Assembly: GCF_021560015.1 (NCBI RefSeq)
Contig: NZ_CP073588.1
Span: forward strand, 4,262,501 to 4,326,500
DNA: 64,000 nucleotides
Direction: 5' to 3'
From: Shewanella vesiculosa
GTDB lineage: Bacteria; Pseudomonadota; Gammaproteobacteria; Enterobacterales; Shewanellaceae
This document shows, one piece after another, positions 1-10,632 of the stretch. Positions within the stretch are counted from its first letter, which is position 1, and each line of letters opens with the position of its first letter. The translations under genes were made by a program, and so were the position numbers. The notes below the pieces were generated by a model. The model made no database searches and was not told where the DNA came from. It worked only from the letters and a program-made list of their open reading frames with translations.

Positions 1-744
1 GCGTGATTGATCGTTCTGGCTTGCGTACCATGTACGAGGCTGAAAAAGGCGAGAAAGCCCAAGCGCGAATTGAAAACTTAAATGAATTAGTCACAGCCGC
101 GCGCAGTTTCGAAATGCCTGAAGAGCTTGAAGACATGGGCGAGTTAAATGCCTTCTTGTCTCATGCTGCATTAGAAGCTGGCGAAGGTCAGGCTGACGCC
201 TTTACCGATGCTGTTCAGTTAATGACTTTGCATTCTGCTAAAGGACTTGAGTTCCCAATGGTGTTTATGGCGGGCGTTGAAGAAGGATTATTCCCGAGCA
301 AGATGGCGTTAGACGAAGGCGATCGTTTAGATGAAGAACGCCGTTTGTGTTATGTCGGTATGACCCGTGCCATGCAAAAACTGTATATCAGTTATGCTGA
401 ATCTCGTCGTATTTACGGTCGTGAAGATTATGCCAGCCCATCGCGGTTCATTAATGAGATTCCTGAAAAGTTTGTTGAACAAATTCGCATTCGTGCGCAG
501 GTCACGCCATCAATTAGTCAGCGTTTCCCTGCTCGTGCAGCAGCGGTTACTGTAACTAAAAAACCTCATGGTTTTAATGATACAGGCCATAAAGTGGGTT
601 CTAAAGTGAAGCACTTTAAGTTTGGCGAAGGGGTTGTGACTAGCTTTGAAGGTTCTGGTGAAAAAAGGCCGTGTACAAGTTAATTTTGTCGATTTTGGCA
701 GTAAATGGCTGTTAGTGTCATTAGCAAAATTAGAGCGTTGTTAA
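1..744 (+). CDS. uvrD: DNA helicase II UvrD, C-terminal part (5' end outside window, 3' frameshift)
   Basis: This is the C-terminal part of the superfamily 1 helicase that removes the excised oligonucleotide in nucleotide excision repair and acts in mismatch repair. Helicase motif V ([16 protein letters not shown]) and motif VI ([13 protein letters not shown], with its arginine finger) are visible, followed by the usual variable linker and a C-terminal Tudor-like segment ([20 protein letters not shown]). As read, the frame stops at 683 after the six-A run at 661-666. With five A's the frame continues through [20 protein letters not shown] to a TAA at 742-744, which is the expected UvrD ending. 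A sequencing error is likely; otherwise the last ~20 residues are lost. The gene starts upstream of the window, and ubiA follows closely. Confidence 0.93.
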
Positions 745-772
745 GGTGTTTCGCTGGCAAAATCAGGGAGAG

Positions 773-1642
773 ATGAAACCAATGTTATTGCAAGACAAGC
801 TGCATGCTTATGCGCGACTGATGCGGATTGATAGACCCATTGGCACCTTACTTTTGCTTTGGCCATGTTTAATGGCCTTAGTGTTAGCTGCTCAAGGGTT
901 ACCAGATATTAAGGTACTGGTGATTTTTGTGGTTGGCGTAGTCATTATGCGTGCTAATGGCTGCATCATTAATGATTTTGCTGATCGCAACTTAGATGCG
1001 CATGTTGAGCGCACCAGTATGCGTCCTTTAGTATCGGGCGAAGTGTCTGTTAAAGAGGCGCTGAGCTTATTTACTGTCTTAGGTTTGCTTGCGTTTAGCT
1101 TAGTGTTATTACTCAATCCATTAGTCGTGCAGTTATCTGTCGTCGGGATTGTGTTAACAGTGATGTATCCGTTTATGAAACGGGTGACCAACATGCCACA
1201 GATGTTTTTAGGTATTGTGTGGAGTTGGTCAATTCCGATGGCCTATGCCGCTCAACTTGGTGAAGTGCCTGTGGAAGCTTGGTGGTTATTTATGGCGAAT
1301 TGGTGTTGGACGGTAGCGTACGACACTATGTATGCCATAGTCGATCGTGACGATGACTTAAAAGTCGGCATTAAATCAACCGCCATCTTGTTTGGCCGCT
1401 TTGATCGACAGATTATCGGCATATTTCAACTTGCTGCCCTAGGGTGTTTTGTTATGGCTGGGCTGGTGGCCGATCGTGGGGTTATTTATGGCTTGGGCAT
1501 TATCAGCTTCATTGGGTTTGGTGTGTACCAGCAACGATTAATCTTTGGTCGTGAACGTGCACCATGTTTTAAAGCCTTTTTAAATAATAACTGGGCAGGC
1601 ATGGTAGTGTTTATTGCACTTGCACTGGATTATATGATTTAA
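773..1642 (+). CDS. ubiA: 4-hydroxybenzoate octaprenyltransferase UbiA
   Basis: Integral inner-membrane prenyltransferase that attaches the polyprenyl tail to 4-hydroxybenzoate, the second step of ubiquinone synthesis. The first aspartate-rich motif NDFADRNLD (NDxxDxxxD type) precedes the family motif RTSMRPL, and the second aspartate motif lies around [13 protein letters not shown]. The protein is hydrophobic throughout, with about eight to nine membrane segments, and 289 residues is normal. I chose the ATG at 773 because it follows a purine-rich ribosome site (CAGGGAGAG) and fits the family N-terminus; the frame is open upstream to 746. It follows uvrD by 28 bases. Other ubiquinone-related genes in the window (fre, ubiD) are not adjacent. 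Confidence 0.95.
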   Translation: MKPMLLQDKLHAYARLMRIDRPIGTLLLLWPCLMALVLAAQGLPDIKVLVIFVVGVVIMRANGCIINDFADRNLDAHVERTSMRPLVSGEVSVKEALSLFTVLGLLAFSLVLLLNPLVVQLSVVGIVLTVMYPFMKRVTNMPQMFLGIVWSWSIPMAYAAQLGEVPVEAWWLFMANWCWTVAYDTMYAIVDRDDDLKVGIKSTAILFGRFDRQIIGIFQLAALGCFVMAGLVADRGVIYGLGIISFIGFGVYQQRLIFGRERAPCFKAFLNNNWAGMVVFIALALDYMI

Positions 1643-1675
1643 GGTTTGTGGTTTATTACCTTGTGGCAGGGATGC

Positions 1676-2594
1676 ATGAAAACAACTGTTTGGTTAATCG
1701 TCGCGATAATGTGTTGTTGGTTATCCCTCGCCAGTGCGTCAACTCACAATGATGCTGTACTGGCTGGCTTACCAAACAACACTGCTGATGTGCATTCTTC
1801 TGCTGCGCTAGTTAATATTCCTCGTACCCGTCAATTTGTGCTTGAAGATGGTGATCGCCACTATCAAGTGATGATCAAATTGCCAAAAGATTATCGCCAC
1901 AATAGCACTCATCGTTACCCTGTCGTCTATATGACGGATTCTATGTATAGCTTGCAAGTGGTGTCTGGTGCGACGCGATTTCCAATGAACACCAATATGA
2001 TGCAGCAAGCTATTTTGGTCGCTATTGGCTATCAGAGGCCAAGTAAAGGTTCGGCGAGTCGGATCCGCGACTATACCCCAAGTCACGATGCGAGTTGGAA
2101 ACTACCTACTGGCGAGGCTAAGCGCCACGTTGCCTTTATCAGCCAGGTTGTTATGCCCTTTATTGAAAAAAACTATCGAGTCGACACCCAACAAAACACC
2201 TTTGTGGGTAATTCGTTAGGCGGGTTACTCGGCGCATATATTTTATTAGAACAGCCAAAGCTATTTGCGTATTATGTATTGGGTAGCCCATCTCTATGGT
2301 TCGATAATAAACAATTATTGCAGCAGTTTGCTCAGCGTTTCCAGCAAACGTCAGCAATATCTGCCAAGGTGTTTATTGGCATTGGCGAATTAGAAAAACC
2401 ACCTTACACCCATGATGGTCATCAGATGGTTACCGATGCGCGCGCTTTTTTTTAAACTACTCCAATCTCACCCTTCTGCTCAAGCAGGTACATTACAGCT
2501 TAAATTTTTGCTCATCCCTGAAGCAGACCATTCAATGGCTTTTCCAACCACGGCAATACACGGTTTATCTTGGCTGTTTAAACGAAGCATCTAG
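1676..2594 (+). pseudogene. Secreted alpha/beta-hydrolase esterase (esterase D / IroE-like), frameshifted
   Basis: The N-terminus from ATG 1676 is a signal peptide (MKTTVWLIVAIMCCWLSLAS). The body resembles the putative-esterase family (PF00756) that includes siderophore esterases such as IroE and BesA: the nucleophile elbow is GNSLGG (FVGNSLGGLLGAY), preceded by the family's conserved tyrosine/aspartate-rich core. As read, translation ends at 2455 in an eight-T run (2446-2453). Removing one T continues through a segment containing EADHSMAFP, which supplies the expected catalytic histidine, and ends at 2594. The frameshift therefore removes the triad histidine, so the product would be inactive if the run is real. 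The substrate cannot be told from sequence. A sequence error is the leading alternative. Confidence 0.8.
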
Positions 2595-2765
2595 CAAAGT
2601 CCACTGTCGATCCTTTATATCCTGTAACCATTTTTGTGGCAACCAATATGCGTGCAATGCATTTTTGCTGATATGTTAATAACTTGTTTTATTTTTATTT
2701 ACCCCCATATCAATTTCTACAGTGCAGCATTAATTAAACTGAGATTACCCAAGGATGAGTATTGA

Positions 2766-3786
2766 ATGAGAGCAACAGTTAAGTATCGGTTAGTTTTTTT
2801 AGTGTTAATGCTATGCAGTTTTTTTCTTAGGCGTTCAGTTAACTCCAGCGTCGTTAACGAGCCATGCTGACAAGTTGACGCTGGGTATTATTTCAGCGCT
2901 TTATTTTGTGTTGCTACCACTGTGTTATTGGTATTGCATTATTAAAATGGGCGCTCAGAAACTGTGGAAAATAATTGTTATTTTCAGTTTAAGCAGCTTG
3001 GTTGCACGGCTAAGTTTTCCTGCAGAAATTGCCCATTACTTTGAGTTTGTGGCCTGGCTGCGCTACCCAATTATTGCCGTGTTATTAGTGATCCAACTGT
3101 ACTTAATTGTCAGCGTTGCTCGTGGCTTGATTAAGGTACGAAAGTTAAAGGGCGATCCTCGAGTCGGTGCGGTGGAAACCTATCGAGATGGTGATGATAA
3201 AAGCTTAACTATCGCGCTTATTATGGCCAGTGAAGCGACTAACTGGTTTTATTCTATCCCATGGTTTTCACGTCATCATCCACCAGTAATTGCCAATATC
3301 AATCTTGTTAGCGCTACACGCTGGCATGTGTGGTTAATGCTTATCGGTTGTGTTGGTGCGTCGAGTCTGAGTTACGTATTACTGGCATCGTGGAGTGAGT
3401 GGGTGGCGATTATTGTCTCAAGCATCATTGCCTATACCTTGATGTCTATCGTGGCTAACCATCGACTGTCACGCTATTACTCTTTATATTTTATGCGAGA
3501 CAACCTAGTTATCAATAACTCCTTGTGGGGATTTATGGTGATAAGCATGACCGATATAGCCAGTGTGACGTATCAAGAATCAATCGAATTAAATAAAGAT
3601 CAAGCAGAAACGATTATGATTGGCCGCGGGCAATGTAATGTCATTATTACTCTAAACCGTGCGGTTATTTATCATGGTGGTATGGGTCAGTTACCTGAAC
3701 CCATGAAAACGGTGTATTTGAGTGTGGATAGTCCGCAGCGGTTCATTCAGGCGCTTAACAATAGTAGAGTTACTGTGGCTGAGTAA
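2766..3786 (+). pseudogene. Uncharacterised multi-pass membrane protein, frameshifted near the N-terminus
   Basis: I do not recognise the family. From ATG 2766 the reading frame begins with a hydrophobic segment (MRATVKYRLVFLVLMLC) and stops early at a TGA at 2868-2870. Removing one T from the seven-T run at 2819-2825 joins it smoothly (SFFLGVQLTPASLTSHADKL) to the long frame ending at 3786, giving a protein of about 339 residues. It has membrane segments near the N-terminus (about 5-25, 38-60, 65-85 and 95-120), then a soluble part, two more segments (about residues 185-235), and a C-terminal soluble domain rich in beta-type sequence, somewhat like a PH-like bacterial domain. As assembled, only the downstream part could be made from an internal start. 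Confidence 0.6.
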
Positions 3787-3801
3787 TCTTCAAAAACACA
3801 T

Positions 3802-3832
3802 AAAAAATGCGCTGATGAAAGCGCATTTTTTT
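3802..3832. terminator. Bidirectional rho-independent terminator
   Basis: The stem ATGCGC/GCGCAT has an A-run on the left and a seven-T run on the right. It sits between the convergent membrane-protein gene (ending 3786) and the pyrophosphohydrolase gene (ending 3881), so it can serve both. Confidence 0.85.
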
Positions 3833-3880
3833 GTGAGTAAATCAGTACTGGCTAACTAAGCCCACGAGCTAATTTGTCGA

Positions 3881-4459
3881 TTAGTCTCGCACTAATGTGG
3901 TTAAGTCAGCCGGGCGGTAATAAACTGACTTTAATACCTTACCTTGACGAACCACTTTACCGGCCATATCAACGTCTTTAGCGCATTTAGCGATAATAAA
4001 CTCACCTTTAGTACTACCAACAATTTCAACACCTTGTTTGGCATAGTGGGCAATGGTTTCAGCTAATTCTTGCTGGTTGCGGCACACTTTGCTCATGTTG
4101 CTTGAATGCACTTCATTCCAACATTTAATAAAGTCTATTTCACGGTTCTTAGCCACGTTAAGCAATAAATCGACAAGATAGCTTATCTCTAAACGATCGC
4201 TTATCTGAGTCGCTCCTAAGTGCACTAAACGGCCCATTAACACGTAGACAGAATCAACAATAGCATCAGCTTGTTCAATACGAGAATCCGCTTCGGCAAG
4301 CTCGGTCATTTCTTCGATAATCAGTGATGTATGCAAAGTGTCTGCTTTGTGATCAAGACTGGTCTCGTCGTTGACGGGTAAGTCAAATGTGCTGCGAAAC
4401 TCAAAGATATCGCGGTATAAGTGATCGTAAATCGGTTGAGTTAATTGGCTGAGTTGCAT
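3881..4459 (-). CDS. MazG-like / PRA-PH-type nucleoside triphosphate pyrophosphohydrolase
   Basis: The 192-residue protein carries the all-alpha NTP pyrophosphatase signature: LIIEEMTELAEADSRIEQADAIVD gives the EExxE...ExxD metal-binding helix pair at about residues 46-70. Family members (PF01503 type) hydrolyse non-canonical or regulatory NTPs to NMP and pyrophosphate. After the catalytic helices come further helices (NREIDFIKCWNEVHSSNMSK), which resemble the MazG-like enzymes that bind the base and phosphate. The C-terminus (KGEFIIAKCAKDVDMAGKVVRQGKVLKS) is typical of the gammaproteobacterial subgroup. It is monocistronic between terminators on both sides. The exact substrate is unknown. 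Confidence 0.8.
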   Translation of the reverse strand: MQLSQLTQPIYDHLYRDIFEFRSTFDLPVNDETSLDHKADTLHTSLIIEEMTELAEADSRIEQADAIVDSVYVLMGRLVHLGATQISDRLEISYLVDLLLNVAKNREIDFIKCWNEVHSSNMSKVCRNQQELAETIAHYAKQGVEIVGSTKGEFIIAKCAKDVDMAGKVVRQGKVLKSVYYRPADLTTLVRD

Positions 4460-4514
4460 GGGCTTACCTGCGAAAAATAATGTAAGCTAATTTTAAAGAA
4501 TTGATCAGCAGAAT

Positions 4515-4552
4515 ACAAAAAATTGCCTAATGTTTTTTGCAGTAGGCAATCA
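4515..4552 (-). terminator. Rho-independent terminator after the chemoreceptor gene
   Basis: The perfect stem ATTGCCTA/TAGGCAAT is followed on the minus strand by a run of T. It lies just downstream of the chemoreceptor gene (ending 4558) and upstream of the pyrophosphohydrolase start at 4459. Confidence 0.75.
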
Positions 4553-4557
4553 TTTTT

Positions 4558-6105
4558 TTATACTCTGAAAGTATGGCGGAGTTCTTTGGCTTTATCTGCG
4601 TGAGTTTTAATATTTAATGCAGCAACTTCAATCACATTTAAGCTTGCCAAGTTACTGTGGCTTAATTCTGTAATCGTATGGATATTATGGGTTACCTCTG
4701 CGGTAACCCGTTTTTGTTGCTCTGCTGCAACAGTATTTTGTTGTGTAAACTGGTTTATCTCATTCACGCTTTGATAGATATCTTCAAATTTTGTCGAGGC
4801 AAATCCAATGTCCCTTGCGCATGTATCAGCCTGAAGTTTACTGGCTTGCATTTCGTCGGTCCAATTAATAAGCATAGCATGCATAGATTGCACGCTTTTA
4901 GAGATGAGCTCTGTTGAGAGCTGAGTTCTACTTGATAAGGTTCGAACTTCATCTGCTACGACGGCAAATCCACGCCCCTGCTCGCCAGCACGTGCGGCTT
5001 CAATGGCAGCATTAAGTGCAAGCAAATTAGTTTGCTCAGCAATGCTTTGAATTTCTTGCATGGCATTAGAGACATTATCTGCTTCTTTATTTAATAAGTG
5101 CGCATTCGATGCAGCTGCCGAAACTGAAGTCGCTAATCGCTCAATACTATTACGGTTAGCGTGCATTTCCGTTCTACTTTCAAGACACACTTGCTGTGCC
5201 TTGTTTACATGATCTGAGGTCGATATCGCATGTTGGGCTATCTCTGCAACAGAGGAGTTCATCGCTTCAATTGCGCTGGCGATTTCATCAATTTTATTTT
5301 TTTGTTGCTCAATACTATGATTAGCTTCTTGAGCAGAATGAACCAGTTCATTGGCGATATGATGTAAGTTGTTACCTTGATCTTGTGAGCGACCAAGTAC
5401 CCCTTGCATTTTCGCCTGATTCAGAACCTGTTGAAATTCCAATACTGAAATACTGTCGTTACCACAATAGACTAATCGACTAACTGAATCATATTGTTGT
5501 TGATATTGGTTGATCTTATTGGGCAGTGAAAAGAGTTCTTTGGTAAATAATAGTGTATTAACCAGTGCTAAAGAGAAGATCACTGCTGCCATGGTCCAAT
5601 TAAAAACTACACCACAGCCAATGATTGCAGCCAAGGTTATTGACGCGCCTAACCAGCGTTTATGTTGGCTAGTCATGACATAACTGGCCGTTTTTCCTTG
5701 TTTTATTTGGCTGTAAAGTTTTTGGGCATTAGTAATGTATTCAGGCTTTGCTTTAATGCGTACCGATTGGTATCCAGTAATTTGGCCCTTTTCATACAGG
5801 GGAGAGACAAAGGCATCAACCCAATAGTAGCTTCCATCTTTACAGCGATTTTTAACAATTCCACGCCACGATTCACCAGCTTTGAGTTTATCCCATAATT
5901 CTTTGAAAGCTTCTGCTGGCATGTCGGGATGTCTGACAATATTGTGATTATGAGTGACGAGTTCTTGCTCACTGAACCCTGAGATTTTAATGAACGTCTC
6001 ATTGGCGTAAGTAATGATGCCGCGTTTGTCTGTAATTGATACCAGCTCGTCATTAGCATTAAGACTGACTTCTTTATCGATTACGTCCTTGTTTCTCATG
6101 GGCAT
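4558..6105 (-). CDS. Methyl-accepting chemotaxis protein with N-terminal PAS domain (Aer-like)
   Basis: Residues about 15-125 form a PAS domain ([20 protein letters not shown], then the [10 protein letters not shown] and [17 protein letters not shown] blocks typical of the redox/oxygen receptor Aer). A short hydrophobic hairpin of two membrane segments at about 150-195 has little or no periplasmic loop. The rest is a HAMP-like linker and a chemoreceptor signalling domain with the conserved tip [20 protein letters not shown] near residue 370. This architecture senses cellular energy or redox state from the cytoplasmic side, through a bound flavin in Aer itself; flavin binding here is inference. 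The start ATG 6105 has a GGAAG ribosome site. A second ATG two codons on (6099) is possible. Confidence 0.93.
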   Translation of the reverse strand: MPMRNKDVIDKEVSLNANDELVSITDKRGIITYANETFIKISGFSEQELVTHNHNIVRHPDMPAEAFKELWDKLKAGESWRGIVKNRCKDGSYYWVDAFVSPLYEKGQITGYQSVRIKAKPEYITNAQKLYSQIKQGKTASYVMTSQHKRWLGASITLAAIIGCGVVFNWTMAAVIFSLALVNTLLFTKELFSLPNKINQYQQQYDSVSRLVYCGNDSISVLEFQQVLNQAKMQGVLGRSQDQGNNLHHIANELVHSAQEANHSIEQQKNKIDEIASAIEAMNSSVAEIAQHAISTSDHVNKAQQVCLESRTEMHANRNSIERLATSVSAAASNAHLLNKEADNVSNAMQEIQSIAEQTNLLALNAAIEAARAGEQGRGFAVVADEVRTLSSRTQLSTELISKSVQSMHAMLINWTDEMQASKLQADTCARDIGFASTKFEDIYQSVNEINQFTQQNTVAAEQQKRVTAEVTHNIHTITELSHSNLASLNVIEVAALNIKTHADKAKELRHTFRV

Positions 6106-6242
6106 ACTTCCATTATTGTCCGACTTTTAACGGGAAAGTCATTGTGCTGCTTTCCTCACAATTATAGTGGTTATCAAGATATAGATCATATTAGTAAATA
6201 GCTATTATCATTACCAGAGATTAAATAAATATTTAATTTGGC

Positions 6243-6274
6243 AATAAAAAAACCGACATCTATGTCGGTTTTAG
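6243..6274 (-). terminator. Rho-independent terminator after fre
   Basis: The stem CCGACAT/ATGTCGG is followed on the minus strand by TTTTTTT. It is 50 bases past the end of fre and ends the ubiD-fre unit. Confidence 0.8.
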
Positions 6275-6324
6275 TATTGAGCTATGGATTCAATTTTGCA
6301 TAAATGCTGGTATTGAAATTAAGC

Positions 6325-7023
6325 CTATTTTATAAATGCGAAAGCATCACCATACAAATGGGCTTCTTCAATCCCAAGCTCACGGAACAATTCTCGTGCC
6401 GTGCCAACCATATCAAAACGGCCAGCAATGTAGATGTCGTAGCCATTCAAACTGACAAAGTCCTGCTTAATCTGCTCGAGTAAATTGGCTTTTTTACCTT
6501 CCCAGTTACCGTCAGCAAGTTCTACTACTGGAATAAACTCTAACCAAGAATGCTCGGCATGCCATTGACGGGCGATGTCTTGATAGTACATGGCTTCTTC
6601 GTTACGGCAGCCCCAATACAATTTAGTCTGAATGGTTTCGCCGTTGGCAATCTGTGCTTCAACGATACTTTTGATATATGAAAATCCAGTACCACCCGCA
6701 ATTAAGATCCGCGGTCTGTGGCTTTCGCTACGTAAAAATGCGTCGCCAGCAGGTGCTTCAATATCAATATGGCTTGCCGTTTGTAGTCGTTCAACGACTT
6801 GCATGGGATAACTTTCACTCACAGCAGCACCAATATGCAATTCTATTAAGGCAGCATTTGGGGCAGAAGCAATGGAAAAAGGACGTTTGTCTTTTTCACC
6901 CATGACCACAGATAAGTATTGGCCAGCTTTAAAATCAAAGGCTGCTTCGGGTTTAAGGAACACTTGATATACAGCGTCATTAAACGGGGTGACTTTTTCA
7001 ATCTGACAACGAATGGTTTTCAT
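6325..7023 (-). CDS. fre: NAD(P)H-flavin reductase Fre
   Basis: A 232-residue reductase of the ferredoxin-NADP reductase family that supplies free reduced flavin. The flavin-contact motif RPFSIASAP lies at about residues 47-55. The pyridine-nucleotide pyrophosphate motif GGTGFSYIKS is near residue 110, and the ending YGDAFAFIK is typical of Fre. Length matches E. coli Fre (233). It lies 80 bases downstream of ubiD in the same direction, an arrangement conserved in gammaproteobacteria; reduced FMN from Fre is used to make the prenylated FMN needed by UbiD, so the pairing makes functional sense. A terminator follows. Confidence 0.95.
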   Translation of the reverse strand: MKTIRCQIEKVTPFNDAVYQVFLKPEAAFDFKAGQYLSVVMGEKDKRPFSIASAPNAALIELHIGAAVSESYPMQVVERLQTASHIDIEAPAGDAFLRSESHRPRILIAGGTGFSYIKSIVEAQIANGETIQTKLYWGCRNEEAMYYQDIARQWHAEHSWLEFIPVVELADGNWEGKKANLLEQIKQDFVSLNGYDIYIAGRFDMVGTARELFRELGIEEAHLYGDAFAFIK

Positions 7024-7103
7024 CTAACGTCCTTTAAACCCTTTTATAATTTTTTATCAATCAGTTAATTATAGCTATTTACGACCTAACCGGATCACTA
7101 TGG

Positions 7104-8585
7104 TTACAATGTTGGCACATCTTCTATGCCGAGATCATCCCAAATTTGGTCGATTCTTTGTTTTGTTGTCTCATCCATCACAATGGGAGTACCCCATTCT
7201 CTGGTGGTTTCGCCTGGCCATTTATTGGTGGCATCTAAACCCATTTTCGATCCTAAACCGGCAACGGGTGATGCAAAGTCAAGGTAATCGATAGGGGTAT
7301 TATCCACCATCATGGTATCGCGAGTAGGATCCATCCGTGTGGTAATAGCCCAAATAACATCCTGCCAATTACGGCAATTGACATCCTCATCAACCACAAC
7401 AATAAATTTGGTGTACATAAATTGGCGAAGGAATGACCATGCTCCCATCATGACACGCTTGGCATGACCCGGATATTGTTTACGGATTGAAATGATTGCC
7501 ATACGATAAGAGCAGCCTTCAGGCGGCAGATAAAAGTCAATAATTTCAGGGTATTGTTTACGTAGGATAGGAACAAATACTTCATTTAATGCCACGCCTA
7601 ACATAGCCGGTTCATCTGGTGGACGGCCGGTATAGGTACTATGATATATGGCATCTTTACGGTGAGTAATATGGGTCACGGTAAATACTGGGAATGAGTC
7701 TGTTTCGTTATAGTAACCCGTGTGATCGCCGTATGGACCTTCTACTGCGGTTTCATCAGGATCGATATAGCCTTCAAGAATAATTTCGCTGGTGGCTGGT
7801 ACTTCAAGATCGCAGCTAATAGCTTTACAGACCTCGGTACGTTCGCCGCGCAACAAGCCTGCAAAGGCATATTCACTCATCGAATCTGGCACTGGGGTTA
7901 CAGCACCCAAAATAGTCACAGGATCGCTACCTAATGCCACTACGACAGGATAACGTTCACCTGGATGAAGCTGTTTAAAGTCTTTAAAGTCTAGGGCTCC
8001 GCCACGGTGGTCCAGCCAGCGCATGATCAGTTTATTTTTACTTAATAACTGTTGGCGATAAATGCCTAGATTTTGTCTTTTTTGTCGCGGCCCTTTGGTG
8101 ATGGTTAATCCCCAGGTGACTAATGGTGCCACATCGCCTGGCCAGCAGTGCTGGATTGGCAACGCGGTTAAGTCGACATCATCACCGCTTTTGACTACTT
8201 GCTGACAAAGTGGATTGCGCACTGTTTTCGGCGGCATATTTAACGCTTGCCTAAACATTGGTATTTTAGCTATGGCATCTTTAAAGCCACTCGGTGGTTC
8301 TGGTTCTTTTAAGAATGCTAATAATTCACCGACTTCACGTAATGCTAAAGGGTCATCTTTTCCCAATGCCATAGCAACACGTTTGGGCGTACCAAATAAG
8401 TTAACCAGTACCGGCATGGTATGGTTGGTCGGATTTTCAAATAACAGCGCGGGGCCACCTGATCGTAAAACTCGATCAGCAATCTCTGTCATCTCTAAAT
8501 GAGGATCAACAGGATAGCTAATGCGCTTTAACTCTCCATTTGCTTCTAAATGATCGATGAAGCTGCGTAAATCTTTAAAACTCAT
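7104..8585 (-). CDS. ubiD: 3-octaprenyl-4-hydroxybenzoate carboxy-lyase UbiD
   Basis: Prenyl-FMN-dependent decarboxylase of ubiquinone synthesis, acting on the product of UbiA. The 493-residue length matches the family (E. coli 497). Recognisable blocks include the N-terminal [19 protein letters not shown], the central [13 protein letters not shown] (carrying the catalytic glutamate region) and [10 protein letters not shown] near the C-terminus. The start is the ATG at 8585. It is probably cotranscribed with fre, with ubiD first. The 158 bases upstream separate it from the divergent secreted-protein gene at 8744. Confidence 0.96.
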   Translation of the reverse strand: MSFKDLRSFIDHLEANGELKRISYPVDPHLEMTEIADRVLRSGGPALLFENPTNHTMPVLVNLFGTPKRVAMALGKDDPLALREVGELLAFLKEPEPPSGFKDAIAKIPMFRQALNMPPKTVRNPLCQQVVKSGDDVDLTALPIQHCWPGDVAPLVTWGLTITKGPRQKRQNLGIYRQQLLSKNKLIMRWLDHRGGALDFKDFKQLHPGERYPVVVALGSDPVTILGAVTPVPDSMSEYAFAGLLRGERTEVCKAISCDLEVPATSEIILEGYIDPDETAVEGPYGDHTGYYNETDSFPVFTVTHITHRKDAIYHSTYTGRPPDEPAMLGVALNEVFVPILRKQYPEIIDFYLPPEGCSYRMAIISIRKQYPGHAKRVMMGAWSFLRQFMYTKFIVVVDEDVNCRNWQDVIWAITTRMDPTRDTMMVDNTPIDYLDFASPVAGLGSKMGLDATNKWPGETTREWGTPIVMDETTKQRIDQIWDDLGIEDVPTL

Positions 8586-8743
8586 GTTTACCGCCTGTAA
8601 ATCAAATCCAAACCACTATGGCGCGCACTATAGCATTTTTCTAATATAGGGTTAAGCCATTTGATAGACCTATATTGTTGATATCGACTTTAGTGATACT
8701 TAGCGTAAACTGGATGTTGTGAACCAGATTGTGGAGGTGACTT

Positions 8744-9331
8744 ATGTGGGTGAACAAACCGTGGGTTTTGATGCCGTTATTAGGGCTTAGTGCAAGTGTA
8801 ACCTTAACTGTGATGAGTTTGGTCAGTGCTCAGCCGCTGTTAGCGAACGAGTATTCTCAGCGTGTTTCTCATTCTGTCGGCTCTCAACATAATAACCATC
8901 GCCAACATTATAATCATTATCGACATCGTGACCCTTGGCGTTGGGGGATCGGTTGGGACCAAGGCTGGGGAGGTAACCAATATTGGGGACCGAGTATTGG
9001 TGTTAGTTGGAGCAATGCTAATAACTTGCGATACAATTCGGTTTGGAGAAATAATGATTATCCTAGTCGCCAATCTGGTTTTTACCCCTATGAAAATCAG
9101 TTGAACGCAGTCTACCAGCCACAAGCTATCGAGGTTTTAGAGCCTGTTGCAGTCGCGCCACGGCAACAAACTACAACCAGCATTCAATATGCTCAAGGTT
9201 TGAATCATTTACCCGAAAATGCCAAAGTGATTCAGCGTGACAATGGCACTGTTTATGAGTGGCAAGGGGTAGAATATTATTTTGATTGGAATACTCAAAC
9301 CTATGAAGTAGCCAAAGCGGATACTCGATGA
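8744..9331 (+). CDS. Small secreted protein with His/Asn/Trp-rich region (DUF6515-like)
   Basis: A 195-residue exported protein of unknown function. Residues 1-35 contain a long hydrophobic signal segment. They are followed by a His/Asn/Tyr-rich stretch (HNNHRQHYNHYRHRD), a Trp/Gly-rich stretch (WRWGIGWDQGWGGNQYWG) and a C-terminal block LPENAKVIQRDNGTVYEWQG...YFDW, which resembles the small domain found in bacterial DUF6515-type proteins. The ribosome site GGAGGTGA in front of ATG 8744 is strong. The stop lies inside the 3' end of the convergent diguanylate cyclase gene, so the two genes overlap tail to tail by 31 bases. The His-rich segment could bind metal; that is inference. Confidence 0.7.
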   Translation: MWVNKPWVLMPLLGLSASVTLTVMSLVSAQPLLANEYSQRVSHSVGSQHNNHRQHYNHYRHRDPWRWGIGWDQGWGGNQYWGPSIGVSWSNANNLRYNSVWRNNDYPSRQSGFYPYENQLNAVYQPQAIEVLEPVAVAPRQQTTTSIQYAQGLNHLPENAKVIQRDNGTVYEWQGVEYYFDWNTQTYEVAKADTR

Positions 9332-10629
9332 TCATCAGTATAGAAACAAAATTCAGTCCTGTGGTCAGCCTTAGCTTGATACATAGCCGTATCAGCCGCA
9401 CTGATAAGTTCACGACTGTTTAAACCATCATCAGGCAGTACACTAATACCAATACTCGCCCCAACTTGTAAAGTGTGCTCGCCGATGGTTATGGGTTGCT
9501 TAATACTGCTCAATAATTGGTTTATTTTGTTTTTGATATCGATAGGTTCGGTGATCATATCGAGCCAAATGATAAACTCATCGCCTCCCAATCTACCGAC
9601 AATATCAGTAGTACGCAGATTATTAACCAAACGATTAGCGATGGTCATGATCACTTCGTCACCAATGCTATGACCCAGAGAATCATTAATCTCTTTAAAT
9701 TTATTAAGATCTATAAACAGTAATGCAGCTTGCTGTTCTCCGCGTAAATCACGTGCTATCGCGGCATCAATTTGCTTAATAAATGCGCGGCGATTATAAA
9801 TCCCCGTGAGTTCGTCATGTTCGGCTAAAAAAATAAGCTTATCTTGCTGTTCAATCAATTTGCGGGTTTGAATATCAACTTCTTGTTTCAATTTTTCTTT
9901 TTTTATCGTGATTTGGGCTAATGATTGTTTCATTTCATTAAAATCATCAGCGAGTGCGGATAATTCATCGGTATCAAAAGAATTAATTTGACTGACGAGA
10001 TCGCCTGCTGCGAGCGCTTCCATACCGATCCTGAGTGAGGCGAGCCCTTTCTTAAACCTAATTAGTGTCATAATAGACCAAGCTGTTACCATAATCGCTA
10101 ACAGAAATAAGACCATTCCGACCATTAATAATAATGTTTGTTGTTTTTGACTCGCTTTTTTTATCGAGAATTGATGAAGCCGAAACATTTCTTCGGTCAT
10201 TTCTTCAATAATCATGCTGTATTTCGCTTTAAATAATCGTTCAGCAGTCAGTGTTGATGCCACATTAACTTGTTTGCTGTGGAAGTCATGTTGAGTATTA
10301 ATCAGTGATCTTATATTGGTATTTAATCTATTGATGTTGCTAATGATGAGTTTTTGCTGTGTCGCCCACTGAATATCTTCTGAGAGATCTTTAGCCAATT
10401 CGGCTTGGCGCAGATTAAGCTCTGAAAGCCCTCGATCATCGCTATACTCTTGGTAAAGCCATAGCTGACTGCGAAGACTATCAATGCTGACTTGTAATTT
10501 CATTGAGTAATTGAGTTGCCGGTATATTTGTTGTTGATAATGGTGAGCTTGTATCAGCGATAAACCGACGATCAATGTCAGTAATGAGCAAAGTGCAGCG
10601 GTTAGTTTAAGACGCTTAGATAACATCAT
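9301..10629 (-). CDS. Membrane-bound diguanylate cyclase (HAMP-GGDEF)
   Basis: Synthesises the second messenger cyclic di-GMP. The 442-residue protein has two membrane segments (about residues 10-28 and 168-190) flanking a helical periplasmic sensor region of about 140 residues. A HAMP-like linker and a C-terminal GGDEF domain follow. The active site GRLGGDEFI is intact, and an RTTD lies five residues upstream of GGDEF, matching the product-inhibition I-site (RxxD). The gene starts four bases after the stop of a periplasmic binding-protein gene, so the two are almost certainly cotranscribed; a ligand-loaded binding protein signalling to this cyclase is a reasonable inference. Confidence 0.92.
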   Translation of the reverse strand: MMLSKRLKLTAALCSLLTLIVGLSLIQAHHYQQQIYRQLNYSMKLQVSIDSLRSQLWLYQEYSDDRGLSELNLRQAELAKDLSEDIQWATQQKLIISNINRLNTNIRSLINTQHDFHSKQVNVASTLTAERLFKAKYSMIIEEMTEEMFRLHQFSIKKASQKQQTLLLMVGMVLFLLAIMVTAWSIMTLIRFKKGLASLRIGMEALAAGDLVSQINSFDTDELSALADDFNEMKQSLAQITIKKEKLKQEVDIQTRKLIEQQDKLIFLAEHDELTGIYNRRAFIKQIDAAIARDLRGEQQAALLFIDLNKFKEINDSLGHSIGDEVIMTIANRLVNNLRTTDIVGRLGGDEFIIWLDMITEPIDIKNKINQLLSSIKQPITIGEHTLQVGASIGISVLPDDGLNSRELISAADTAMYQAKADHRTEFCFYTDDHRVSALATS

Positions 10630-10632
10630 AAC

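Noticed and set aside
655..744. Programmed frameshift at the A6 run of uvrD
   Set aside because: The run is short, a +1 rather than -1 shift would be needed, no stimulatory structure is seen, and the same pattern recurs in unrelated genes, which favours a sequence error.
892..1194. Minus-strand frame inside ubiA and similar long antisense frames in murA, degQ, mgtE and rlmB
   Set aside because: They are reverse-frame shadows of well-identified genes, with low-complexity composition.
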